The translations under genes and the position numbers were made by a program. A stretch of DNA of 64,000 nucleotides from Stachybotrys elegans. Lineage: Eukaryota > Ascomycota > Sordariomycetes > Hypocreales > Stachybotryaceae. Positions 44,881 through 55,810 of this stretch are shown one piece after another. Within the stretch, counting starts at the first letter, position 1, and every line of letters begins with the position of its first letter. The stretch covers positions 930,001 through 994,000 of the forward strand of contig JAGPNK010000014.1 in the NCBI GenBank assembly GCA_020746835.1. Direction: 5' to 3'. The notes under the pieces are model-generated. The model searched no databases. It was given only the letters and a program-made list of their open reading frames with translations, and had not been told where the DNA came from.

Positions 44881-46229
44881 TCACACATTGAGATATATTG
44901 ATGAGAACAATTGAATCATTTTGTATGGAAACAAGAACCACAGGGTGTCTCTGAGCGTGAACACTTCGCAGATATGGCACATCGAGGTGGGACCGTCGCA
45001 TACGTGGCGCCTACATAGGTGGCAGGCATGAAAATTGTCCACTATCCGGGCCCCTATTACAGTACTCTTGTTGATCCTTTCAGCCTTTCAACCTTGTGGT
45101 TCTCAACTAACCAGACAACGGTCAAGGGCTCGAGCAGGGTGGTAGAAGGTCATGTGTGCTCCAAACCTGAACTGCCGTTCCCTTTTTATATTAAGTTTAC
45201 TGCATGTTCCTGTGCGAAGCTCAATTAGGCCGTCGTTCCGTTAGATGGGAGCTGAAGGTATACGCTTGCTATTAAACTGCTACTAAAGTGTTTATACTCA
45301 TCTGACTCGATAGGTCTGCTGTTCCGAACATCGCCAACAGCTTATCCACATCGATTGCTATTACATAAATCACAGTGGAAACATCCAAGCGTAGATGATT
45401 GCTTTCTTGATCCAATCACCGTTATCACAACATGGCCGTTCTCCATCACCATGTAATCTTATCTGAGTACTCGCCATTCGTCTCACCCAACCTCAAACTT
45501 TGGGCATCCTGCCAATGACCTGCGCCCACAGGCAGAGGCAATGGTCCACCAAGCATCTCAATGAGTACCAGCCAGCGAACGCTGGCAAACCGCCCTCAGA
45601 GATTTTACCAAACTCAGCCGTCAGTGCGACGTGCTCCCTTCCCTGGCTCACGGATCGGTCCCCTTTATTCCACTACATCTAGCAATCCGGCGTTTACTGG
45701 CTCAGATGTTCCGCTATGAAATTGAGATCACGGCCGTTACTCTTACTCTGTCGTCTTTGACCGTTTGCCAAGCCAAGAACCTTTGTAGAGGAGTCGAGAT
45801 GCTACGGCATAAAAGACTACAAATCGACACTTGTTCAGTTGACCCCACTTTCAGACAGTCGCTCGCTCATCCCTATTCAGGTAAATCTATCGCCTCGACA
45901 AGCAAGCCGTGTCGTTCCCGAGCGATTGGACGCCGGTGAAGCAAAGGGTCATTTTGTCCTGTCCCATCCAACGCCTTCGCCATGGGCCAAGCTGCCGACC
46001 ATCTTCAAATCCCCATCGCAAAGCTGATCCGAGCTGTAAGCGGCACAGCGAGTGCAACCCACCAAGTCCATTTCTGTATTCTGACAAACTCCCAACCAAA
46101 GGCAAATCAACCAACGGCAATGACCCTGTACTTCTACTCAGTAGGGCCCAGAAGGAAAATTTCTCGATCATCACTGCCATTCTACCCTCATTGGATTCCA
46201 TTAGCAACAGTCAAGCTAATCCTTCTATC
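44881..46229. other. Intergenic, no gene seen
   Basis: No domain-bearing frame on either strand. The right end is the 5' flank of the second Pth11-like sequence. Confidence 0.5.
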
Positions 46230-47190
46230 ATGGCAGACTTGGATCACAGTCTCGAGGGCTTGATACCTCCACCTACAAGCATTAACGACGATCACAAAGT
46301 CTACTCAATCGCTGTCGCATGTATTGTGCTTGGTATCATAACCATGATACTAGTATCTCTCAGATTGGGCATGCGAATGTGGTGTAGAAGCTTTGGGCCA
46401 GATGACTGGGCAGCTTTTGTTGCGCTAGTAAGCATTTCGACCCCTGAGTTGCAATCAAGGCCTAGCACGGCTCCTGCTCACAAATTGCGTTCTAGATTCT
46501 CTTCATAGGCTAGACTATACTGGCGGCCTATGTCAATCTCAACGCTGGAGTTAGCAAGCCAATGTGGGAGGTGACGCTGGGAGAGTGGTCATTGTTTGGG
46601 AAGGTGAGCCTGCGGCTCTTCGAAACATACGCTTTGGTACTTGCTAACCAAACGATGAGTTTATTCTTATCAGTACCTTTCTCTATCCTTCCATGTCCGG
46701 CACAATTAGAATATCGACAATCTTTTTTTTCAGAGGATTTTCTCACAGAACCGAGCAAGCAACTTGTTTCTCTGGGTATTCTTCGCGCTCCAAATCGGCT
46801 ACATCATTGCCTTCTCCATCGTACCTGGGTTCATTTGCAATCCTATCGACAGGATCGGGAATTCTTTCGAAGCACTAGTATACTGCGACTACGATTACTT
46901 TTACGCCACCAGAACATCAGTCTACGTGGTCAGCATGGTTTTTGATGTCGTTCTGGCCATCTTTCCACTGGTTGTTGTCTATCAGTTGAAGCTAGCCGCA
47001 AAGAAACGCCTCTCCGCCGCAGTGATTTTCTTATTTGGATCTGGGTACTATAACTGCGCGCTGAAGAGTTGCAATAGATGACTGACAGTTTCACTATATA
47101 ACGCCACGATAGCCTCCGCTTACAAGTTTGTGATCCATATTCAAGAAGGGGAAGCTGCGGCATTTGCCCTAAATAATAACTCAGAATGTG
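46230..47190 (+). pseudogene. Second fungal rhodopsin/Pth11-like membrane protein, frameshifted
   Basis: Exon 1 (46230-46427) encodes an N-terminus with two hydrophobic helices and the GPDDWAAFVAL motif; exon 2 from 46514 gives TILAAYVNLNAG...TLGEWSLFGK. The following helices (STFLYPSMSGTIRISTIFFF) and the next block (RIFSQNRASNLFLWVFFALQIGYIIAFSIVPG, written here only in part) are in different frames, joined at a run of eight T at 46723-46730 where nine would keep frame. The region after 47050 (ATIASAYKF) also needs a frame change at a would-be intron. Seven-helix layout matches the gene at 8645. Most likely a young pseudogene; a homopolymer sequencing error would rescue only the first lesion. 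Confidence 0.7.
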
Positions 47191-47601
47191 AGTCCAAGCT
47201 TGGTCATTCTAGCTCTTGGCATATAACTCAGTGAACCTTGTATTATGCTGAGCAGCTAGCTGACCTTGAGAGATCCCAGGGCCTCAACATCTGATGTCTC
47301 GGTTTGTGCCCACCCAATTCGGCAGCTGGGGAGAAACATTTTGGATACCGTGTCAGGTGGAGCCGTCCATCGCCCTCATGGGAATGTCCATACCCGCTAT
47401 ACGACAGTTCTACTTTCAAGTCAGGGGTAGAGATAGGTTGCAACCTGGAAGCACGAACATCTCGTCGAACTTTAACGGTTCAAAAAAAGAGCAGATCCTT
47501 GGTCATTTAGAACCCTCAATGAGTCTGAGATCGAGCTTCGCAACTATCCAGCAGCAGGAAAGGAACTTCCCGTAACCGCGGAGACGAATGTGTGAGAGCG
47601 T
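47191..47601. other. No gene seen
   Basis: Possible further decayed C-terminal sequence of the membrane protein, but no segment can be assigned. Confidence 0.4.
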
Positions 47602-47745
47602 CATGTGGGATTTCCTGTCTGTGCGCCCCATTGGTCAGCAACCTCGAGGAGGCCCCCTCTGACGATAAAGACGATATCAAATCGATAGATGACACTTGGC
47701 AGGACAATTAATTGAGAAAAGTTTGTAGTTGTGGCGATGGCAATG
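47602..47745 (+). repeat. Dispersed repeat R1, long copy f
   Basis: Matches copy e over about 140 bp, including gaggaggccccctctgac and attgagaaaag-tt segments and the final atgtca. It has lost about 15 bp of the core (gatacagaccagtgac is reduced). Lies 150 bp downstream of the SDR gene's stop codon. Confidence 0.75.
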
Positions 47746-47890
47746 TCAAAGTTTTCCCAGTTCATTATAAGTTGTTTATGCGCGAAAGAAACTTTGGTAT
47801 TTCAGCTGAAAGCGTCATGAAGAATAAAGAGTATGCATTGACATAGTTGGAAAGGCTATGAGAGACAAAAATCCAGTGATCAATGAGTCC

Positions 47891-48974
47891 TTACTTCAAT
47901 CCATTAATGATATCCTCCACATTAGCAAAAGAAAGCTCTGCAAGAGTCTCTTTCCATAGCTGTGCCCTAACCTGTGCTGCTCGGGGCGAATAGACAATTG
48001 GAGCCATACTTTGCGACATTGATCAGCCACATGATGAAGCGAAGTGAAGGATTGTGACAGACTTACGGCTTGAGTTTCCGCTCAGAGAGATATTGCCCAT
48101 GGGTCTCGCTGCCATGGTTTGCAGCGGCATCCACAATATAACGAGCACCCACGTCGGACGTAAAGCCAATAAGCTTTCTGAGAATACCATGTATCTTGCC
48201 TTGGAGAGTCTCGTTTGCATGTCGGGTTATTCCTGTGTCGTGAACCAAGCCCGGCGTTGCCATGTTAATAACTGCTCGGCTTGAAGGTACGTATGGTGTG
48301 AGTTCTGCCACAAAAAGCTGCATCAGAAGCTTCGAAACAAAGTGGCGGTCAATAGGGTCCCAGCCGACTGCTTTGTCAAGGGATGCAAGCAACGGAACAT
48401 TGTCCTTCTCTTTGAAGCTCGTCCATGCAGCCGCATCTGTCGACACGATCGTTATTCGAGAAGGGTGACTGAGCGTTTTGTCCTTGATTACTTGCAACAG
48501 AAGTATGAGAAGAAGGACTGTTGACAAGTAATTTACCTGCACCTCTTCATCATGGCCCGTGCTGGGATTTAGAGTTTGCTTGATGGGCATGATGGCAGCA
48601 TTCAAGATCACGATGTCCATTCTCTGCAATGACATGGCTCGCTCTGCGAAAGCTTCAACGGACGGGTAGGACGTGAGGTCCAGCGGCCAAACCTCCACAG
48701 TTCCTGACTTTATTTCAGGGTCATCATGGAGCTTATCAGCTGCGGCCTTTCCCTTCTCCTCACTGCGCACAGCGAGGATGAGGCGACTGATTCCAAGACG
48801 GAAGAGCTGGCGAGAGCATGCAAACCCAACACCAATGTTTGAACCCGTGACAATGGCTGTCTTGCCTTCAAGACTGGTGCCTGATACCTCGTCAGGAGTA
48901 GAAAAGAGTTGGCGGCGTAAGAAAGCAAGTAGCCTGCCCTCCTGTTCAGGTGACACCTCAAATTGAGCCGACAT
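47891..48974 (-). CDS. Short-chain dehydrogenase/reductase with catalytic Tyr replaced by His
   Basis: Two exons (48067-48974, 47891-48008) give 341 residues. The Rossmann fold is evident: TGSNIGVG cofactor motif (about residue 47), LDLTSYPSVEAF, NAAIM in place of NNAG, catalytic Ser178 (IVSTDAAAW). At the YxxxK position the sequence is HFVSK: His211 (CAC) where Tyr (TAC) is expected, with Lys215 kept. One transition explains the change, so the enzyme is either recently inactivated or altered. Otherwise it is uninterrupted and splicing is sound. The start at 48974 (MSAQFEV) was preferred over an ATG at 49154 because the extension has no family likeness. Belongs with the neighbouring oxidase, P450 and terpene cyclase remnants. 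Confidence 0.82.
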
Positions 48975-49840
48975 AATTGGCTGCTGCTTTACGGTGCAGG
49001 AGTAATCGGTGGGGTGCCTTCTCTCTTCTCGACCTTTCTCTTGATTTGAGAGTTCTGCAGGGGAGAAGTTGTAACGTGAGCTTGTGATGGTTTCCAGCTG
49101 ATTCGTTCTGGAGCGACTTACCTTGTAGTCAAGCTCTGGGCTGATGTACAGCATAAGTAAGGGTATGGCAAATATGGAGCGTCACTTCCAAGGCCTGTTT
49201 GCCGCCTTATAATTCAGATAAAGGAGAGACGGGGTACGTAATTCGAGGCGTCTACGCTCGAGGCGCCTTTCCCGTGGCACTTGCCGAAGGTGCTTTTCAA
49301 AGCGGAGATGAGGATTTGTCACCTGCGGAGATATCACTCTGCAGGAGTCACCGCATGTAAGCGACGGCCGCTTAGTGGTTCTGGCATGGTTGTTGGTAAT
49401 GTCGATGTAACCAACAAATGTAACTGCATAATCGCTCACCATGAGGTCTAATTGGCTGCCTTATGGTACTTGACCCGAATATGTAGGCCGGTTACAATGC
49501 GACCCCAATATGTAAGCTGGCCCCCAATATGTAAGCTGGTCACAATGCGACCCCAGTATACCTGCATGTAATGGATGTTAAAGCAATGGTCTTCTGGGAG
49601 TTCATCAAAACATTTGTTGGTTTCAAAACCAACACATTTAAAAATAGACAGCACTCTTAGGGGTGCTAAATTAAACAAAATTACGACTCGAATTGTTATA
49701 AGACTTCTTGTCCACCTAGATGCAAGATCATTCAATTGTGATAAAATTCTTTCAACGATAAGAGAAACGATATTACTTGTGCTTTTAAGACTTATACCAG
49801 AAACAAAGGTTGGCGCTTGACTAACGCCAGTATTACAGCG
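48975..49840. other. Intergenic region with short tandem repeats
   Basis: Divergent promoters of the SDR and the FAD-linked oxidase. Around 49470-49557 three imperfect copies of a cccc-aatatgtaagctgg unit occur. No gene is seen. Confidence 0.55.
49470..49557 (+). repeat. Imperfect tandem repeat, aatatgta-ctgg unit
   Basis: Three copies of a 18-30-bp unit (aatatgtaggccgg, aatatgtaagctgg, aatatgtaagctgg), two followed by the same acaatgcgacccc tail. Lies 280-370 bp upstream of the FAD-linked oxidase. Confidence 0.75.
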
Positions 49841-51583
49841 ATGATGGTTCTAGCCAAGGCAATTTTATTACTCATCCCGGGCTTTGCATCATTGGCCCAG
49901 GCTGGAATGCATCCTGTCCAACTAGCTTGTTCCGCAATTCAAGAGTCACTAGGGTCTCACATTGTCAACACAGCACCTTTGAATCAAACTCTTGTGCGCA
50001 TTAATTGGTTTGCCTCTCCTATAGAATTGGAGTGCCCCCTTCTCACAAGATCATATAGGTCGGCAACTTGTATCGCTGAGCCCCGATGCATAGTTCAACC
50101 AACAGCTCCAGAGCACATTTCGGAGACTCTCCAGATTATTGGGCGGCATAAAGTCAAGTTTGCCGTCCGAAGTGGCGGCCACTCGCCAAACCCCGGCGCG
50201 GCCAGCATCCATGATGGAATTCTCATTGATATGTCAAAATTCAATGAGGTCAGCGTTTCGGAAGACGCCTTGGTTGTAACTGTCGGTACTGGATCACGCT
50301 GGGGGAAGGTTGCCGAAGTTCTAGAGCCTCACAACGTCAGCATTGTGGGTGCACGGGCACCAGTTGTTGGTGTTGGTGGATCCCTTCTCGGTGGTAAGTT
50401 CCCATAACCATCCGGCAACCGAGTGTCATCGCGAGCAAGGAATTTAGGAGGCTATTCATACTTTTCTGGCCAATACGGATTGGCGGTTGACAATATTAAA
50501 AACTGCGAGGTAATACAGTGCATCTGCAATGTTGACGAAACGGATGAAATCGGGTTTACTGATCCAGGTTACACCAGGTCGTTCTTTCAAACGGAACCGT
50601 CATTAACGCTAACTCCGATGACAACTACGACCTTTTTTGAGCTTTAAAAGGCGGCGGCCCAAACTTCGGTATCATAACCAAATGCGATCTTTTCACAGTG
50701 CCCATTAATGGTGTGTGGTATCATGGACTACTGTACCTCCCCGACAAAGCCCATCAGATCCTGAATGCCTTTGCTACGTGGCAGAAGGAAGGTGCTTTAG
50801 ACGTCAAGTCAAATATAGCTTTATCCATTGGGCTGGACCAGATCATTGTTGTTTTCACTTACGCAGCTCCAATAACCGATACATCAGTCTTTGGCTGCTT
50901 CGAGGGCATTGAATCACTTCTGGAGGCAATTCCACGAACAAATGGAACCCTGCACAGCCTGAACCAGTTATTGGCTGGCGTGTTTCAGGTTGATGGCCTG
51001 CGGTAAGTCATCTGGATCAAGTTTTCTTCCTCTGGCATAATCTAAAGCACACAGCCACGACTACCGAGCTGTAAGCTCCAAAATCGACAACCAACTCTAC
51101 ATTGATATGTATGACTTTTGGCTAGAGCGTGCCACACTAGCCAGGCATGTCGCGAATGTCAACCAGACCTTTGCAATACAACATGTCTCTCGGAATGTTG
51201 CCCGGGCTGGACTTGACAAAGGTGGAAATCCGCTAGGACTTCCAGAGGAGGATCATCAATGTCAGTCAGATACCATGCAATAAAACCAGAATACTAACAA
51301 ACATATAGGGTGGACATGTCTGGTTGACTGGGAGCATGAAAGCGATGATGATCTTGCCCGCTCAGCGTCGATCAAGACCACAGATAAATGGCAAGAGATG
51401 GCGGCTCAAAGGAATCTTGCTATGCCGCTCCTTTACATGAACGATGCTTCCAGGGATCAAAATCCTATTGCTTCATATGGTAGCGAAAATATGAGCAAGC
51501 TCAAAGCCATAGCTCTCAAGTATGATCCTCAGGCAATGTTTCAGAGGTTCCAAAATGGGGGGTTCCTACTTTCAAGGACTTGA
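49841..51583 (+). pseudogene. FAD-linked oxidase (BBE-like), interrupted by a single TGA
   Basis: Five exons (49841-50393, 50448-50509, 50578-51002, 51055-51260, 51309-51583) assemble to 506 codons with all splice sites intact. The protein has a signal peptide (MMVLAKAILLLIPGFASLAQA), a PCMH-type FAD domain with the covalent-flavin His motif RSGGHSPNPG, a GGSLLGGGYSYFSGQYG segment and a C-terminal substrate domain with BBE-like end. The only lesion is TGA at 50638-50640 (codon 226) in NYDLF*ALKGGGPNFG, where the family has Trp: TGG to TGA. Secreted or vacuolar flavoenzymes of this class oxidise secondary metabolites. The nonsense change is probably recent; a read-through or strain polymorphism cannot be excluded. 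Confidence 0.88.
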
Positions 51584-52019
51584 AAAGTAGTATACCTAGA
51601 ATAGTCATGAAGTCGTGGCAGCCGTGTTCTAGATAGGACCTACTAGCTGTAGATGACTCCAACCTCCTGTTTATGGTGACACTCCAAAACTGCCCAACGG
51701 GGTGAAACTGCAGCCCCCTTTCCTCTTACAAGAAGTACCCGAACTTCTTACACATGTAACTACGGTTTCTTGTTAGGACAAGACTGCACATTCCAACAAA
51801 TATTTGACTATATTGTCGACAGCTCAGAACCAATAGGGTCATAAACTTGAACATCTTCACGCCCTAGCCTTGGGGACAAGTTGCCAGGTGGGTATTGGAC
51901 ACCCATAGCGTGTCCCACGTGGAACACATATTGGATGGGACCTGTTGCATCGCGATGTCCAGGGTTCCTCGTGCAATCTCGCACGGCATCAGTAAGCCGC
52001 CCCGAGCTGGATGATCAGA
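51584..52019. other. Intergenic between two convergent decayed genes
   Basis: No gene seen. The 3' end of the P450 relic probably reaches 52020 or slightly lower. Confidence 0.5.
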
Positions 52020-53857
52020 CGAATACCTTTGCTGGTTAGTCACTCTAAGCCGTCTCGAATAATTCAAATCGTGGTCCGTTGCACCTGAAAAGTACTGCCA
52101 AGATGATGCTCATTTCCGCCATGGCGAGACTAGTCATTCACTACGCTATCACAACGAACACTTGTAAAGTGTTACTTACTTCATTCCCAGGCATTTCTAG
52201 ATCCTCTGGAACAGCACAAAATTGCGGTGCATTGCTACCAGCCAGCGTTCGGGGATGAATTCAGAAGGCGAGGTGTACACCGCCTCGCCTGAGTGCATCA
52301 GGTAGGCAGACATGCCCTCAGGACCCAGCCATTAGTCAATAACAAGCCACTGCCCTGCCATTTTTAAGAAACCTACACCTGCGGGAATGATATACTCCTT
52401 ATAGGCAAAAGCGTCTGGCGAGATACGAGGAAGCCGGTGCATTACATCGTTAGTTGACCTAAATGATGCATTTATCAGTTCTGTAATTATGTATAATTCA
52501 TTTCAGACATCTCACTCAGAAACTTCCTGTTTGTGACTTGTGGAAGAGTTATCTTTCCAGGTCTGCCTAGGACAGAATGTGCTTAGGCCATCCATCCATT
52601 AAGTTCCCAATGTGTGCTTCGAGCTCAGACTGAAGCCGTGGCCGTGAAAGAACATAATAAGAATCAAAGTCTACAGTACGTGCAGTGCTAGCAGTACCTT
52701 CGCCCAGCAATACTTAGCTTCCTTGGCCAGGAGCTCCTCAGATCTTCCTGGTTCCGGTATCACTATTGGCAACATGGTGGAACAGGGAGCTGATATTGTC
52801 ATGACTAGCATCTCCCACTTGCAAGGTTTGTCGTATCTTTTCCTTGGCCTTCTGTGAGAGCATTAGTAGCCGTGGATGGGCGTCAAGCGTGGACTAACTG
52901 TTTTGAAGATGTTGAACATTTGACCAGTGGGATAGGCCCACAGCACTACTTTCTCTGGAATGAGATTGATTAGCCTGAAGATGGTCAGGTACTGTCGTGG
53001 ATTACGGAAGGACTATTCCATACTGAACAATCCAAGGAAATCCTGTAAGTAGAGGTGTGGATCGTACAATGGCGTGAATCAGATTATACCTGTATCGTTA
53101 GTGATTTGACAATAGAATGCATTTGCACGTACCAATCTGGCGCAAAGTTTGGATCATCCAAGAATAGGTTCTTCGCATCGTCCAGACAAATTCGTCCTAT
53201 AATGTCACCGGAGAAGGCAGAGAAAGCATGGTCCAGACGAATAACACTTCCTGTGCCTTGAAGAGCTTGAATCCGAGATTCCAGATGGAAGGCTACTTCG
53301 CCGAGCATGTTTTGTAGCCGAGTGATGCCTTTGCGGGAGAAAAAAGGCTCCAACGGCTTTCTGCGTCTTATGTGGATGTTGTGGTCCCGGATTAAAAGAT
53401 GCGACCCTAAAAGGTGAGCTGTATTCAAACGTAGACGACTTTCACGGAGCTTACCATCAAAGCCGATTCCGTTGCAGAAGACATCATATTGCTCGGTACG
53501 TCTCTTGCTTCCGTTACGTAAATCTCATTATAAAATTCGGGATCGTGGATAGAAATCTCGTCTGGATTCACTCGGATGATTGGGCCTAGTCATTGTCAAC
53601 TCTCTTAGCCATAGTAAAGGGCATACCATATTTCTTATGCATTTCTTCAATCTTAAAATATATTGGCCATTCAGCCAAAAGTCATAGTAAAACTCATACC
53701 ATCCTTTGGCGGCGGCAAACCTTGGACCCGGGAAGTTGGCTAAAGGGGACAGATACAGTCGATAAAAAATGATCGACCCTGTATAGACTAGAAGAATAGC
53801 ATAGCTTATTTGAAACAGACTGGTCAAGGGCGGCCATATTGTGTGAGTAATCTCCAT
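52020..53857 (-). pseudogene. Cytochrome P450 pseudogene
   Basis: Starts with an N-terminal anchor (MEITHTIWPPLTSLFQISYA region, then LLVYTGSIIFYRLYLSP) and the Pro-rich hinge NFPGPRFAA. A 1-nt loss near 53655 shifts frame at QYIx[24 protein letters not shown], then HLLIRDHNIHIRRRKPLEPFFS, HVANSDTGTRK, EEYIIPAG-like and LMHSGEAVYTSPSEFIPERW blocks follow in order with several stops. The haem loop near 52190-52215 keeps RGSR-x-CLGM only if one base is restored (fixed 1-nt deletion). The C-terminal MAEMSIILAVLFR segment ends near 52020. Order and motifs are those of microsomal fungal P450s of secondary metabolism. Non-functional. Confidence 0.87.
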
Positions 53858-54094
53858 CGTGTGACTGGTCAGCATTTTGCTGTGTGATATGGAAGAGCGT
53901 GAGAATGACACCGATTTTCTCCATGCATACCTAGAGTTGCGTTTATAAGGTCGGGTACCGAGAAGGATTTCGGTAGTCCCGTTTAGACAATCAGATGCAC
54001 TGGGGGCTGATTTCTCGAGGAGCATAAAGGGGGATACTGAATCACACTACCGCAATGCTTCATATTGATTTTATTTTCATCGAACATACCAACA
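53858..54094. promoter_or_regulatory. Divergent promoter of P450 and terpene cyclase relics
   Basis: The starts of two pathway genes, both now broken, face away from each other across 237 bp, a typical shared promoter in a biosynthetic cluster. Confidence 0.45.
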
Positions 54095-55161
54095 ATGGAG
54101 TTTCAATACTCTGATGTCGTTATGCCTGATGCTTATGAAACAGATGGCTTAAGCTGCGGCATACGTTTGCGTGTCAACAAATGGTATCTAATGGAAGAGA
54201 AGGGTATTCTTCGAGCCCAAAAGACTGGTCTTGTCTTGTTCACCTAGTCAAAGATTACAAGGGTGCTCTGGGTGACAAGTTCAGCTTCATTGCCGTTACG
54301 GTCCCAGAGTGTCTACCGGACAGGATAGAAGTCATATCTTGCGCGAACGAGTTCGCATTTCTCTATGACGGTATGTACTCGTTTAAGCCGATCTCTTATA
54401 TTCAGTTCTAACGCAATCAAGATGCCATGGAGACCCTAGATCAAACTCTTCTAGAGTCCGATCGAGGTTTTCTCGAACCCTTTGGTGAGAATGTTTTAAT
54501 CCGACTATAGACGCAGACGAACGACCAGAAAAGAAAATTCAGGCAAGGATACTTGAAGAGAGGATGGCCCTGGACTCCAAACGCGCAATTACATCAATGG
54601 AAGTCTGGGCAAATTTTATCCAACTAGCGTCTCGAGCAAGGGCAGGACCGTACGACACGCTTGAGAAGTATATCCCCGCTCGGATCATAGACGCTGGCGA
54701 GCTGTACGTTGTGTCCCCGTTGACCTACCATGCATCTTACTAATATCGATAGCCTTTGGTTCGGCTTTCTCACATTCGGCATGGCGATTACTGTTCCCGA
54801 CATGGAATATAATACTTGCATGGAACTTGCGCGGCCACGATATGTTGCGTTTGGTCTTGTGAACGATCTATACTCTTGGGAAAAAGAACGTGACGCTGCT
54901 TGACAGGCCAACCAAAGCCATGTTTGCAATGCAGTCTGGGTCATAATGGAAGAAATGCGAGTTAGTGAGACGAGAGCTATAATTATCTGTGGTCAATTGG
55001 CCAAGAAGTATTGCCTTGAATACTCCGGAATCGTAGAAAGGGCCAAAATTGATTCGAGCCTCTCAAGAGAAGTGCGGACATATCTCGAGGCTGTTCTCTT
55101 TAACTACGAGGGGAACCTCGTATGGAGTATGTACCGCCCTAGATATCGCGCAAAACTGTGA
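54095..55161 (+). pseudogene. Class I terpene cyclase pseudogene (cyclase half of a chimeric di/sesterterpene synthase)
   Basis: Starts MEFQYSDVVMPDAYETDGL, the usual opening of cyclase domains in fusicoccadiene/ophiobolin-type chimeric synthases. In order follow: LRAQKDW with a 1-nt shift near 54221, VTVPECLPDRIEVISCANE, FAFLYD spliced to DAMETLD (first Asp-rich motif, not the usual DDxxD-like form), a frame change near 54510, ERMALDSKRAITSMEVWANF, IPARIIDAGE, then LWFGFLTFGMAITVPD and the NSE-type motif NDLYSWEKE. TGA at 54901 (CGA/CAA class change) precedes SHVCNAVWVIMEE and a natural-looking end RPRYRAKL. The C-terminal prenyltransferase (GGPP/GFPP synthase) domain is missing altogether. 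At least three disabling changes. Confidence 0.88.
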
Positions 55162-55810
55162 TTACCTTTTCTGTATGTATTGAGGATGATATTTACACTG
55201 TCATTGAGATGCTTCATGATGCATTAGGAAGGGTGCAACTGCCGTCTGTTCTCCCCTCAAACAAGATGTGGGACACCAATGCATTAACATGGTGACGCAA
55301 ACGTAGCCTTCGAGTATCCGTCGTCCAGCCCAATCCTCGATAACCTTTGTGGTTTGGGCGTGCCGCATAGCTGACCATGGGAACGGTAATAGTCAACTTC
55401 GGATGTCACTGTTGGTTGCTTGTGTTGCCTTGCGGAGTGACTTTGATTGCGATGTTACAGTTGCAACCATGCACCCACTAGCAATGCGCAGGCGGACTAG
55501 GAATGGATTCCCATGGAATGTGTGTGACAATATGCGTTAGCATAAAGGTTGTTGGTTGCCTACTGCCACATATATGCATGCACTTTCTGCACATTCGGAT
55601 TTAGGGGTAATTAGGACTCCGCCCGTGCGGAATTGAGTCCGGACTTGTTGGTTCACACGATTCGTGTTTCCTCCCTGCCTGCCGTCCTCTCATCCCTTTG
55701 CTCTTTTGTCGTTGCTCTTACCACCCAAGTACAACTCTCGAAAGATAGTGCCAGACCTTCACACTAATACAGTCGACGCCCTCGACCACGTTCAACTCTT
55801 TGTGCCCAAT
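55162..55810. other. Intergenic, no prenyltransferase sequence found
   Basis: This is where the prenyltransferase half of the synthase would be expected; no DDxxD-bearing or polyprenyl-synthase-like fragment is visible. It also contains the promoter of the SDR at 55811. Confidence 0.5.

Noticed and set aside
50510..50577. Extra 68-bp coding stretch in the FAD-linked oxidase.
   Set aside because: It has GT...AG ends and its removal joins NCE to VVLSNGT in frame, so it is an intron, not an insertion.
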